A stretch of 64,000 bases of DNA from Micromonospora tarensis (GTDB taxonomy: Bacteria; Actinomycetota; Actinomycetes; Mycobacteriales; Micromonosporaceae), in NCBI RefSeq assembly GCF_016803395.1, contig NZ_JAEVHL010000003.1:32048-96047 (forward strand). Direction: 5' to 3'. The notes beneath the pieces were generated by a model, which saw only the letters and a list, made by a program, of their open reading frames with translations, had not been told where the DNA came from and ran no database searches. This document shows positions 17,832 to 25,980 of this stretch, piece after piece. The translations under genes and the position numbers were made by a program. Numbering within the stretch: position 1 is the first letter of the stretch; each line of letters opens with the position of its first letter.

Positions 17832-19121
17832 TCAGGCGACGGTGGCGCGGATGTACGCGACGCACTCGTCGTGCAGCGTCGACCACTGCTCACCGAACGC
17901 CTTCTCGGCGGCCGCGTCGAGGCTCCGACGATCGTGCACCACGGTCTTGAAGAAGGTGAGCATCCGCAGCGGCCCGTACCTGTCGACGAGGTGGCGCACG
18001 GCCAGGTAGCCGACGCCGTAGCTGCCGGCGACCCGCTCGGCGGAGGCGTCGTCGGCGGGGTTCACGCCCTCCAACTTCCCGTCCCAACCGCCCCGGACCA
18101 GTTTGCGCACGTCGGCGATCCCCTCGTACCGGTCGATCGCCTGGCCGCCGGAGCCGGCGAACTCGGCCAGCCCTTCCACCAGCCACCAGTCGGCCTTGCC
18201 CGGGTAGCCGCGCTCCGGCAGGGAGGCCGCGTGGGTCAACTCGTGCCGAAGCAGGTCGTCGGTGCCGTTGCTGGTCAACCCTTCGGCGTTGAGCACCACC
18301 TCGTGGTGCCCGCCGCCCACTGTCACCGCGTAGCCGCCGGTCCACTCCGGACGTTCGCCGCCGTACCAGCGCTGCCACTCGGTGCGGCCGGCGTAGAAGA
18401 TCCGGTAGCGGTCCGGCGGGGAACCGGTCACCGCGTACCCGTCGGCGACCTTGGCGGCGGCCTCGGCCTGGGTGAGCAGGCCGGGCAGCTTGCCGCGCAG
18501 CGCCGGGGTGGTGGCGACGATGGTCCGCGCGCCGACGGCGACCGCCAGTTCGCTGATCTCCCACGGTCGGGTGCCGGTCTCCACCGACTTGGATTCCTCC
18601 ATGGCGAGCATCCGGGGCTGGTCGCCGTTCTCCCGCCACCGGGTGCCGATCAGCACCGGGCTGGGCCGGCAGTTCGGGGTGACGAAGCAGTACTGGAAGC
18701 GCACCAGGAGCCGCCACTCGCCGGGCTTACCGGTGATCGGCGCGGGCAGACCGCTCGGCTCGGCCCGCCAGCCGGTCACCTTCAGCTCGCGCAGCGCGGC
18801 GAACCGCCGGCGCAGGTCCTTGTGGGAGGCGGGATCGGCGATCGCGAGATATCCGGCGCGGTCGCCGGCGAGCAGCGCCGCGGACTGCCGGTGCAGCTGG
18901 GCGGTGATCCGGTCGGACAGCCCCCGGGCGACGGCGGTCGCCGGGTCGTCGGACGCCGAGGCACCGGCCCGACTGATCGTGGTCCGGGCGTCACCCTCCC
19001 GGATCACCTGCACCACCAGCAGCGCCGGCAGGCCACAGCCCAGCAGCAGGATGACCACCACGAACACCGTCCACAGCGGCCAGAGCCGTCGTGGTACGGG
19101 CTGCCGCACCTCGTCAGTCAC
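17832..19121 (-). CDS. Membrane-anchored gluzincin (peptidase MA-like) protein
   Basis: 429 residues. One N-terminal transmembrane segment (LWPLWTVFVVVILLLGCGLPALL), then a long extracytoplasmic region. The zinc-binding motif HELTH (in LLRHELTHAAS, about residue 295) followed by WWLVEGLAEF, the distal Glu helix, is typical of the peptidase MA/gluzincin clan. Residues 60-200 resemble an NTF2-like/SnoaL spacer, but this is uncertain. Probably a surface protease of unknown substrate. It stands alone, upstream of the efflux operon in the same orientation. Confidence 0.82.
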   Translation of the reverse strand: MTDEVRQPVPRRLWPLWTVFVVVILLLGCGLPALLVVQVIREGDARTTISRAGASASDDPATAVARGLSDRITAQLHRQSAALLAGDRAGYLAIADPASHKDLRRRFAALRELKVTGWRAEPSGLPAPITGKPGEWRLLVRFQYCFVTPNCRPSPVLIGTRWRENGDQPRMLAMEESKSVETGTRPWEISELAVAVGARTIVATTPALRGKLPGLLTQAEAAAKVADGYAVTGSPPDRYRIFYAGRTEWQRWYGGERPEWTGGYAVTVGGGHHEVVLNAEGLTSNGTDDLLRHELTHAASLPERGYPGKADWWLVEGLAEFAGSGGQAIDRYEGIADVRKLVRGGWDGKLEGVNPADDASAERVAGSYGVGYLAVRHLVDRYGPLRMLTFFKTVVHDRRSLDAAAEKAFGEQWSTLHDECVAYIRATVA

Positions 19122-19190
19122 CCGCCGAAGGGTACGACCAATCGGCGGCTGCGGCGAGACCGGCCCGGGCCGCCGGCCCGGTTCGGTTCG

Positions 19191-19228
19191 GTTCGGTCAG
19201 CGGGTCGGCGGCGACCCGCTGGCCGAAC
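19191..19228 (-). terminator. Terminator hairpin after the proline dehydrogenase gene
   Basis: A 16-bp stem with one T-G wobble: GTTCGGTCAGCGGGTC (19191-19206) pairs with GACCCGCTGGCCGAAC (19213-19228) around GGCGGC. The left arm is preceded by further GGTTC tandem units. Confidence 0.7.
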
Positions 19229-19235
19229 GGAGAGG

Positions 19236-20156
19236 CTACTTCTTGGAGAGCAGGGCGCGACCGAAGAAGACGAGGTTGGCGGGGCGCTCGGCGAGCCGGC
19301 GCATCAGGTAGCCGTACCACTCGTCGCCGTACGGGACGTAGGTGCGCACGGTGTAGCCCTCACCGGCCAGCCGAGCCTGCTCCTCGGGACGGATGCCGTA
19401 GAGCATCTGGAACTCGAAACGCTCCGGCCCCCGGTCGAACCACCGGGCCCGGTCCTCACCGATGGCGATCATCCGGGGGTCGTGGGTGGCGAGCATCGGG
19501 TAGCCGTCGCCGGACATCAGGATGTTCATGCAGCGGACGTAGGACCGGTCCACCTCGCGGGCCGACTGGTACGCCACCGACTCCGGCTCCTTGTAGGCGC
19601 CCTTGCAGAGCCGCACCCGTGACCCGGCCGAGGCCAGCTCCCGGCAGTCCGACTCGGTCCGACGCAGGTACGACTGGAGCACCGCACCGGTCGACGGGAA
19701 GTCCTTGCGCAGCCGGCTCAGCACCTCCAGCGTCGAGTCGGTGGTGGTGTGGTCCTCCATGTCCAGGGTGACGGTGGTGCCCGCCGCGTCGGCGGCCGCG
19801 CAGATCGCCCGGGCGTTGTCGTACGCCAACTGCTCGTCGAACATCTGGCCCAGGGCGGAGAGCTTCACGCTCACCTCGGCAGCCGGGGTGAGCCCCGCGG
19901 CGGCGAGCATCTTCAGCAACGTCAGGTACTCGTCGCGGGTGGCGACGGCCTGCTCGGGGGTGACGGTGTCCTCGCCGAGGTGGTCGAGGGTGACCGCGAG
20001 ACCGTCGTCGACGAGCCCGCGGGTCGCGCGCAACGCGTCGTCGGTGGCGGCGCCGGCGACGAACCGGCGGACGACGTCCCGGGTGTACGGGGCAGTCGCG
20101 ACGAGCCGCTCGACCTGGGATGACCGGGAGGCGGCGAGGATGACGGAACGGAGCAT
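19236..20156 (-). CDS. Proline dehydrogenase
   Basis: FAD enzyme of 306 residues oxidising L-proline to pyrroline-5-carboxylate. It is the stand-alone monofunctional PRODH form usual in actinobacteria. Seen: the barrel motifs VTLDMEDHTTTDSTL, LQSYLRRTESD and RLCKGAYKEPES and the C-terminal YGIRPEEQARL with EWYGYLMRRLAE. The ATG at 20156 is supported by TACGCT at 20163-20168, 6 nt upstream (leaderless). An upstream in-frame ATG would add a Pro/Ala-rich stretch overlapping the divergent promoter, so it is rejected. No P5C dehydrogenase gene is next to it. Confidence 0.93.
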   Translation of the reverse strand: MLRSVILAASRSSQVERLVATAPYTRDVVRRFVAGAATDDALRATRGLVDDGLAVTLDHLGEDTVTPEQAVATRDEYLTLLKMLAAAGLTPAAEVSVKLSALGQMFDEQLAYDNARAICAAADAAGTTVTLDMEDHTTTDSTLEVLSRLRKDFPSTGAVLQSYLRRTESDCRELASAGSRVRLCKGAYKEPESVAYQSAREVDRSYVRCMNILMSGDGYPMLATHDPRMIAIGEDRARWFDRGPERFEFQMLYGIRPEEQARLAGEGYTVRTYVPYGDEWYGYLMRRLAERPANLVFFGRALLSKK

Positions 20157-20241
20157 GAGCCGAGCGTAACGCCCCTGCCAGGGCCCCCGCCGAGGGGCGG
20201 CCGGGGCTGCGGTGCTGGCATCCATCAGCTACAACGATGCC

Positions 20242-20520
20242 GTGACCCAACGCCCCCGCCCCCGCCGCCGGCTCCGGTCGGCCTCCGTGCAGCTCGGCGC
20301 GCTCACCGCGCTCGCGCTCGCCCTCTCCGGCTGCAACCTGACCTCGGACGACGACGATGACGACGACTGCGCCCTCGGGCCGGTCGGCGGCGGCGGAACC
20401 GTCGCGCTGGCGATGCGGGTCTCCGACCCGGTTGCCGGCCGCGGCGCCCCGGAGCCGACCACCGCGGCCCTGCCCGAGCGCGGTGGGTTCGGCACCCACC
20501 TCGCCTCCTGCGGCGGCTGA
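20242..20520 (+). CDS. Small lipoprotein with poly-aspartate run
   Basis: 92-residue secreted lipoprotein: basic start (TQRPRPRRRLRSAS), hydrophobic core, lipobox ALSGC (Cys31), then NLTS and seven consecutive Asp. The rest is Gly/Pro/Ala-rich with two further Cys, ending THLASCGG. It lies directly before the YgiC-like gene, with a single base between its stop and that ATG. E. coli ygiB (a lipoprotein) and ygiC show the same kind of pairing. The homology of this lipoprotein to YgiB is not demonstrable by eye; the shared arrangement is the evidence. Confidence 0.7.
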   Translation: MTQRPRPRRRLRSASVQLGALTALALALSGCNLTSDDDDDDDCALGPVGGGGTVALAMRVSDPVAGRGAPEPTTAALPERGGFGTHLASCGG

Positions 20521-20521
20521 G

Positions 20522-21688
20522 ATGCGCCGCGAGACGGTCACCCCCCGGGACGACTGGGACGCCACCATCCGGGCCCAGGGGTTGATCTACGTCGACACCG
20601 AGCTGCCCGACGGCGGGATCACCTCGTACTGGGACGAGACCGGCGCGTACGCGTTCGAGCTGGATGAGGTGCTGCGGCTGGAGGAGGCCACCGAGGAGCT
20701 GCACCGGATGTCCGTGGCCGCCGCCGAGCACGTGGTGGCGCGCCGCCGGTACGCCGAGTTCGGCATTCCGGAGTGGGCGGCCGAGGCGGTGGCCCGGTCG
20801 CTGCGCGAGACGCCACCTACCCTCTACGGGCGCTTCGACCTGGCGTACGACGGCAGCTGGCCGCCGAAGATGCTGGAGTACAACGCGGACACCCCCACCG
20901 CGCTGGTCGAGGCGAGCATCATCCAGTGGTACTGGCTGGAGCAGACCCGACCGGACCTGGACCAGTGGAACAGCCTGCACGAGCGGCTGGTCGGCGCCTG
21001 GGCCAAGATCGGCACCGGGCTGCACGACCCCCGGGTGCACGTGCTCTGGTCGAACGAGGAGGAGTCCGGCGAGGACCAGATGACCGCCGGCTACCTCGCC
21101 GAGACCGCCCGACAGGCCGGCCTGAGCGTCACCTTGCAGCCGATCCAGGAGATCGGCTGGGACGGCCGGCGCTTCGTCGACGCCGCCGACCAGCCGGTGA
21201 CCACCTGCTTCAAGCTCTATCCCTGGGAGTGGATGCTGGCCGAGCCGTACGGCCCGGCGGCGCTGGCCCCGGGCACTCCGACCACCTGGATCGAACCGGC
21301 CTGGAAGCTGCTGCTCTCCAACAAGGCGCTGCTCGCCGTCCTCTGGGAGCTGTACCCCGGCCACGAGTACCTGCTCCCGGCATACCTCGACTCGCCGCGC
21401 GACATGCCGGAGTACGTGGCGAAGCCGCTGCTGGGGCGCGAGGGCGGTTCGGTGCGCATCGTCACCGCCGCCGAGGAGATCACCAACCCGGGGAGCTACG
21501 GCGACGAGGGCTGGTGTTACCAGGAGTTCCGGGCGTTGCCGCAGTTCGCCGGCAACCGGATGGTGCTGGGCAGCTGGATCGTCGACGGTGAGTCCGCCGG
21601 GGTGGGGGTGCGGGAGAGCGCCAGTTTGATCACCGATGGCTACGCGCGGTTCCTGCCGCACTACATCGACGCGCCACGCACCCCGTAA
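20522..21688 (+). CDS. Glutathionylspermidine synthase-like ATP-grasp ligase (YgiC family)
   Basis: 388-residue enzyme of the GSP_synth C-terminal domain family: carboxylate-amine ligases with an ATP-grasp fold. Seen: the substrate/ATP block YDGSWPPKMLEYNADTP (about residue 110), YVAKPLLGREGGSV (nucleotide-binding lysine) and GSWIVDGESAGVGVRES at the C-terminus. YgiC-type proteins lack the amidase half and their peptide or amine substrate is unknown. It probably acts with the adjacent lipoprotein. The ATG at 20522 follows the lipoprotein stop at once, with only a weak GGCGG ribosome site. Confidence 0.87.
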   Translation: MRRETVTPRDDWDATIRAQGLIYVDTELPDGGITSYWDETGAYAFELDEVLRLEEATEELHRMSVAAAEHVVARRRYAEFGIPEWAAEAVARSLRETPPTLYGRFDLAYDGSWPPKMLEYNADTPTALVEASIIQWYWLEQTRPDLDQWNSLHERLVGAWAKIGTGLHDPRVHVLWSNEEESGEDQMTAGYLAETARQAGLSVTLQPIQEIGWDGRRFVDAADQPVTTCFKLYPWEWMLAEPYGPAALAPGTPTTWIEPAWKLLLSNKALLAVLWELYPGHEYLLPAYLDSPRDMPEYVAKPLLGREGGSVRIVTAAEEITNPGSYGDEGWCYQEFRALPQFAGNRMVLGSWIVDGESAGVGVRESASLITDGYARFLPHYIDAPRTP

Positions 21689-21707
21689 GTCGTCTACCGT
21701 TGGGGGC

Positions 21708-22295
21708 GTGAACTTCGACGCGTACGCCCGGACCGGTGTTGACCTGGTCAACGCCCGCCTGGACGACCTCGACGACCTGCGTGCCCTCTTCACCGAGGAC
21801 CACTCCTGGATGAGCGACGAGGTCGTGGAACGGGATGTGGCGATCTTCCGGCGGGCGCAGAAGCGACTGCGGGACGTCTTCGAGTACGGCACCTCGGGGC
21901 GGGACGCCCAGGCGGTCACCGAGCTGAACGCGCTGCTGGAGGCGTTCCCGGTGCAGCCGCGCATCTCCGGGCACGACTCCAGCGACTGGCACATGCACGT
22001 GACCAGCCGGGGCGCGTCGGTCAGCGCCGAATACCTGGCCGGCGCGGCCTGGGGGCTGTCGGTGTGGCTCTGCGAGTACGGCAGCGCCCGGTTCGGGGTC
22101 TGCGCCGACGAGCGGTGCGGCAACGTCTACCTGGACACGTCGTCCAACTGCTGCCGGCGGTTCTGCTCGGAGCGGTGCGCCACCCGCTCGCACGTGGCGG
22201 CGCACCGCGCCCGCAAGCGGGCGGCGGTCGGCGAGCAGGTGACGGTCGCCCCGCAGCCGACCGCCGGCGCCGACTCGCTCTCACCGGTCAGCTGA
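21708..22295 (+). CDS. CGNR-type zinc finger regulator (ABATE domain), variant motif
   Basis: 195-residue probable transcriptional regulator. The N-terminal ABATE-like ligand domain (VDLVNARLDDLDDLRAL; YLAGAAWGLSVWLCEYG) is followed by a C-terminal zinc finger CADERCGNVYLDTSSNCCRR then FCSERCATR. The usual CGNR reads CGNV here; the metal cysteines are intact and the finger has two extra cysteines. The GTG start at 21708 has TACCGT at 21695-21700, 7 nt upstream (leaderless). It converges with the sugar isomerase gene. Confidence 0.85.
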   Translation: MNFDAYARTGVDLVNARLDDLDDLRALFTEDHSWMSDEVVERDVAIFRRAQKRLRDVFEYGTSGRDAQAVTELNALLEAFPVQPRISGHDSSDWHMHVTSRGASVSAEYLAGAAWGLSVWLCEYGSARFGVCADERCGNVYLDTSSNCCRRFCSERCATRSHVAAHRARKRAAVGEQVTVAPQPTAGADSLSPVS

Positions 22296-22328
22296 CCCGT
22301 CACCGTCCGGCGCGGGCGGCCGGGTCAG
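22292..22328. terminator. Hairpin linking two convergent stop codons
   Basis: CTGACCCG (22292-22299) and CGGGTCAG (22321-22328) are inverted repeats. Each contains the stop codon of one of the two convergent genes. The inner 21 nt are GC-rich. Possible bidirectional terminator. Confidence 0.5.
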
Positions 22329-23131
22329 GCGTCGACCGGGGACGACGCGGTCAGGTGCTGGCGGGCGAACTCCAGCGCGGCGCGCAGGTCCGCCTCGCGC
22401 ACCGCGCGGCTCTTCGCGCCCCGGGTGGCGACCTCCACCGCCACCGCCCCGGTGAAGCCCCGGCCGGCCAGCGAGGAGAGCAGCTCCGCGCAGGGCTGGG
22501 TGCCGCGCCCGGGCACCAGGTGCTCGTCGCGGCCCTCCCCGGTGCCGTCACCGAGGTGCACGTGCGCCAGCCCGGCACCCATCCGGTCGGCCATCTCCAG
22601 GGGGTCGCTGTGCGAGGCCGCGCAGTGCGACAGATCCAGGGTGTACGACGGGTAGCCGGTGTCGGTGGGATCCCAACCCGGCACGTACGGGACGAACCGC
22701 CGGCCGGCCATCCGCACCGGGTACATGTTCTCGACCGCGAAGCGCAGGCCGGTGAACCGGTCCGCGACAGTGGCCAGGCCCTCGGCGAAGTTGCGCGCGT
22801 AGTCGCGCTGCCAGCTGAACGGCGGGTGCACCACCACGGTCGGTGCCTCCAGCGTCTCGGCCAGCTCGGCGGCCCGGCGCAGGCGCTCCCACGGGTCGGG
22901 GCTCCACACCCGCTGGGTGACCAGCAGGCAGGGCGCGTGCACGGAGAGCACCGGCACGTCGTAGTGCGCGGCGAGGCCGCGCAGGGCACCCGCGTCCTGG
23001 CTGACCACGTCGGTCCAGACCATCACCTCGACGCCGTCGTAGCCGAGCGCCGCGGCCAGTTGGAACGCCGCGGCGGTCGGCTCGGGGAAGACCGACGAGC
23101 TGGACAGGAGCACGGGAACCGGGGAAGTCAC
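22325..23131 (-). CDS. Sugar phosphate isomerase/epimerase (AP endonuclease family 2 TIM barrel)
   Basis: 268-residue xylose-isomerase-like barrel, positional counterpart of Rv0498 beside Ppx/GppA. Seen: metal-site strands [47 protein letters not shown] and [11 protein letters not shown] with the conserved Glu, His and Asp ligands. The GTG start at 23131 has TACCCT at 23139-23144, 7 nt upstream (leaderless). The sugar substrate cannot be assigned. Confidence 0.88.
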   Translation of the reverse strand: MTSPVPVLLSSSSVFPEPTAAAFQLAAALGYDGVEVMVWTDVVSQDAGALRGLAAHYDVPVLSVHAPCLLVTQRVWSPDPWERLRRAAELAETLEAPTVVVHPPFSWQRDYARNFAEGLATVADRFTGLRFAVENMYPVRMAGRRFVPYVPGWDPTDTGYPSYTLDLSHCAASHSDPLEMADRMGAGLAHVHLGDGTGEGRDEHLVPGRGTQPCAELLSSLAGRGFTGAVAVEVATRGAKSRAVREADLRAALEFARQHLTASSPVDA

Positions 23132-23206
23132 ACCAGCCAGGGTAGCCCGGCAGCGCGGTAGGCATCGTGACGAGCGCCGGCGAAATGCCTGAAAACGGTC
23201 ACCCGG

Positions 23207-24151
23207 TCAGAGCGGTTCGAGTTGGTCGAGTCGACGGAGGATGACCCCCTCCCGCAGCGCCCACGGGCAGATGTCCAGGCAGTCCAGATCCAGGCGGCGC
23301 ATCGCCGCCTCGGCGACCACGGCACCGGCCAGCAACTGGTGGGCCCGGCCCGCGCCGACTCCCTCCAACTCCATCAACTGCGCCGGTGGGATGTGCCGGA
23401 TAAAGCCGATGACCTGCCGCAACCCGGCTCGGGTCAGGCTGCGCCGGGCCCAGAGACCGGCACCGGACGGCGCCGCCCCGGCCAGCCGGGCCAGGGTGCG
23501 GAACGTTTTCGAGGTGGCCACCGCCCGACCCCAACCCACCTCGGTCATCTGGTCGACGACCTTGTCCAGCCGGCCGTCCACGTACTCCCGGAGTCGCTCG
23601 ACGCTCTCCGCCGACGGCGGGGCCATGCTGGCCGGGTCCACCCGCAGCCGCTCCCGGGTCAGCCGGCCAGCCCCGAGCGGCAGCGAGACCGCGACGTCCG
23701 GGTCCTCGTCGATGCCGGCGGCGATCTCCAGCGAGCCGCCACCGATGTCCAGCACCAACAGTCGTCCCGCGGACCAGCCGAACCACCGCCGTACCGCCAG
23801 GAACGTCATCCGCGCCTCGTCCGCCCCGGAGAGCACCGCCAGGCGTACGCCGGTCTCGTCCCGGACCCGGGTCAGCACCTCGGCCGCGTTGGTGGCGTCG
23901 CGCACCGCGGAGGTGGCGAACGCGATCAGGTCGTCGGCGGCCAACCCGGCAGCCGCCGCCTTGGCCATGCCCACGGCCTTGACCAGGCCGTCCGCGCCGG
24001 CCTCGGTCAACGCGCCGTCGGGGCCGATCTGCTCGGCCAGCCGCAGCACCACCTTCTCCGAGTGCGCCGGCCACGGGTGGGCGCCGTGGTGCGCGTCCAC
24101 CACCAGAAGGTGCACGGTGTTGGAACCGACGTCGAGGACACCCAGTCGCAT
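23207..24151 (-). CDS. Ppx/GppA phosphatase family protein
   Basis: 314-residue exopolyphosphatase/pppGpp phosphatase fold (actin-like ATPase superfamily), like Rv0496. Seen: [15 protein letters not shown] (phosphate 1), [11 protein letters not shown], and [14 protein letters not shown] (phosphate 2). The C-terminal HD-like extension of long Ppx enzymes is absent, as usual in this short actinobacterial form. The ATG at 24151 has TAGGGT at 24159-24164, 7 nt upstream (leaderless). A role in polyphosphate turnover fits the nearby senX3-regX3-phoU phosphate genes. Confidence 0.92.
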   Translation of the reverse strand: MRLGVLDVGSNTVHLLVVDAHHGAHPWPAHSEKVVLRLAEQIGPDGALTEAGADGLVKAVGMAKAAAAGLAADDLIAFATSAVRDATNAAEVLTRVRDETGVRLAVLSGADEARMTFLAVRRWFGWSAGRLLVLDIGGGSLEIAAGIDEDPDVAVSLPLGAGRLTRERLRVDPASMAPPSAESVERLREYVDGRLDKVVDQMTEVGWGRAVATSKTFRTLARLAGAAPSGAGLWARRSLTRAGLRQVIGFIRHIPPAQLMELEGVGAGRAHQLLAGAVVAEAAMRRLDLDCLDICPWALREGVILRRLDQLEPL

Positions 24152-24225
24152 GGTGAAGACCCTAGGCGCAACGCGTTTGCGCGGCTCGCCGGCCTGCGGA
24201 CGACACCGCGCGTACGCTGGGCCGG

Positions 24226-25029
24226 GTGACGATGGAGCTCCGTGTGCTGGTGGACGATCCGGGCGACCCGCGCAGTCGCGAGGTGCCCCTGGACTTCCCT
24301 CGGGAGTGGATCGAGTTCACCGACCCGGCCGACGAGACGCACCTGATCCGGGCCGACCTGACCTGGCTGCTCTCCCGCTGGACCTGCATCTTCGGCAAGG
24401 GCTGCCACGGCATCATCGCCGGCCGGGCCGCCGACGGTTGCTGCTCGCACGGGGCGTTCTTCACCGACTCCGACGACGAGAAGCGGGTCCGCGGCGCCGT
24501 CAAGCGGCTCACCCCGTCGACCTGGCAACACTTCCGGCGCGGCTTCAAGAACTGGACCGACGAGGACACCATCGACGGCAAGAACCCGGCCCGCCGCACC
24601 GCCACCCAGGGCGTCGACGGTCCGTGCGTGTTCCTCAACGACGCCGACTTCGTCGGTGGCGGCGGTTGCGCGCTGCACGCCCAGGCGCTGCGCGACGGGG
24701 TGCACCCGCTGGAATACAAGCCGGACGTCTGCTGGCAGCTGCCGATCCGCCGGGACCAGGACTGGGTCAAGCGGCCGGACAACAGCAAGGTGCTGGTCTC
24801 CACCCTGTCCGAGTTCGACCGGCGGGGTTGGGGAGCCGGCGGGCACGACCTGGACTGGTGGTGCACCTCCTCGACGGACGCGCACGTCGGCACCGAGCCG
24901 ATGTATCTGTCGTACGGGCCGGAGCTGATCGCGCTGATCGGCGTCGCCGCCTACCAGCGGCTGGCCGAGCTGTGCGCGGCCCGGACGAAGCAGGGCCTGG
25001 TCGCTCCGCACCCCGCCGACGACAGCTGA
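24226..25029 (+). CDS. Conserved cysteine-cluster protein of unknown function
   Basis: 267 residues, cytosolic, no signal peptide. Cysteines occur as [11 protein letters not shown] (residues about 54 and 60), [26 protein letters not shown] and PDVCWQLP, and WWCTSSTDA. The pattern resembles metal or Fe-S binding clusters of the YkgJ/DUF3109 type, but the family is not certain. TACGCT at 24213-24218 lies 7 nt before the GTG (leaderless). It is divergent from Ppx/GppA, with the two start regions only 74 bp apart. The metal and the reaction are unknown. Confidence 0.75.
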   Translation: MTMELRVLVDDPGDPRSREVPLDFPREWIEFTDPADETHLIRADLTWLLSRWTCIFGKGCHGIIAGRAADGCCSHGAFFTDSDDEKRVRGAVKRLTPSTWQHFRRGFKNWTDEDTIDGKNPARRTATQGVDGPCVFLNDADFVGGGGCALHAQALRDGVHPLEYKPDVCWQLPIRRDQDWVKRPDNSKVLVSTLSEFDRRGWGAGGHDLDWWCTSSTDAHVGTEPMYLSYGPELIALIGVAAYQRLAELCAARTKQGLVAPHPADDS

Positions 25030-25226
25030 CGGCCTCCCGGCTGCCCGCGGACGAGCAGCCCGGCACCTTGGTCGGGACTCCTTTGGAGCTGAGTCGTTGA
25101 CGACATCGGGCGATGACCCGTCCGCGGCATCAGCTCCACAGCTGCCGCGCCACACTCCTCCAGCGCATTGCCGCGGCGGTCAGCGGTTGACGCGGGCCAC
25201 GCCCGGTGGGCCCTTGACCAGTGCCG

Positions 25227-25263
25227 CCGAAGGGGGCCCGCGCCGAGCGCAGACCCCCTTCGG
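25227..25263. terminator. Hairpin between the cysteine-cluster gene and regX3
   Basis: CCGAAGGGGG (25227-25236) pairs with CCCCCTTCGG (25254-25263) over a 17-nt loop. It lies just beyond the regX3 stop and can serve both convergent genes. The rest of 25030-25226 holds no recognisable gene. Confidence 0.65.
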
Positions 25264-25272
25264 GTACGCCGA

Positions 25273-25956
25273 TCACGGCTCGAACTTGTAGCCCAGACCC
25301 CGGACGGTCACGATGAAGCGTGGCGCGGACGGCTCCGGCTCGATCTTGGAACGCAGCCGCTTGACGTGCACGTCCAACGTCTTGGTGTCGCCGACGTAGT
25401 CGGCACCCCAGACCCGGTCGATGAGCTGGCCACGGGTCAGCACCCGGCCCGCGTTGCGCAGCAGCAGCTCCAGCAGCTCGAACTCCTTCAGCGGCAGCTG
25501 CACGGCCCCGCCGTCGACGGTCACCACGTGCCGCTCGATGTCCATCCGCACCGGCCCGGCGGCCAGCGTCGGAGCGCCCGCCTCCGCCACCTCCGGGCTC
25601 TGCCGGCGCAACACCGCCCGGATCCGGGCGACCAGTTCCCGCGGCGAGTACGGCTTGGTGACGTAGTCGTCGGCGCCGATCTCCAGCCCGACCACCTTGT
25701 CGATCTCGCTGTCCCGGGCGGTGACCATGATGATCGGCACAGCGGACCGCTGCCGGAGCTGCCGGCAGACCTCGGTCCCCGACATCTCGGGCAACATCAG
25801 GTCGAGCAGCACGATGTCAGCGCCGGTCCGGTCGAACTCGGTGAGGGCCTCGGTGCCGGTCGCGGCGACCGAAACCTCAAAGCCCTCCTTACGGAGCATG
25901 TACGACAAGGCGTCGGAGAACGACTCCTCGTCCTCGACCACCAGAACGCGGCTCAA
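25273..25956 (-). CDS. regX3: Phosphate-responsive response regulator RegX3/PhoP type
   Basis: OmpR-family regulator of 227 residues, the same length as mycobacterial RegX3. Seen: receiver with LVVEDEESFSDAL, phosphoacceptor Asp52 in DIVLLDLMLPEMSG, MVTARDSEIDKVVGLE, and switch Lys in DDYVTKPYS. The C-terminal winged helix has LPLKEFELLELLLRNAGRVLTR and KTLDVHVKRLRSKIE. A TTG start at 25956 is preferred because an AAAGGA ribosome site precedes it at good spacing; the in-frame ATG at 25974 has none. It is downstream of senX3 and controls the phosphate-starvation response. Confidence 0.94.
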   Translation of the reverse strand: MSRVLVVEDEESFSDALSYMLRKEGFEVSVAATGTEALTEFDRTGADIVLLDLMLPEMSGTEVCRQLRQRSAVPIIMVTARDSEIDKVVGLEIGADDYVTKPYSPRELVARIRAVLRRQSPEVAEAGAPTLAAGPVRMDIERHVVTVDGGAVQLPLKEFELLELLLRNAGRVLTRGQLIDRVWGADYVGDTKTLDVHVKRLRSKIEPEPSAPRFIVTVRGLGYKFEP

Positions 25957-25980
25957 CGGGGATTTCCTTTCCATTTGCTG

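Noticed and set aside
22064..23161. Long open frame on the plus strand across the CGNR gene and opposite the isomerase gene
   Set aside because: The product is a low-complexity GC-rich shadow, while the isomerase and CGNR frames carry clear motifs and promoters.
23167..23178. 12-base match GTGACGAGCGCC to the left flank of the 55.6-kb hairpin
   Set aside because: Too short; no arm or loop follows, so chance or a very decayed copy.
25957..25974. ATG at 25974 as the start of regX3
   Set aside because: No ribosome site precedes it. The TTG at 25956 has AAAGGA at correct spacing and gives the family length of 227 residues.
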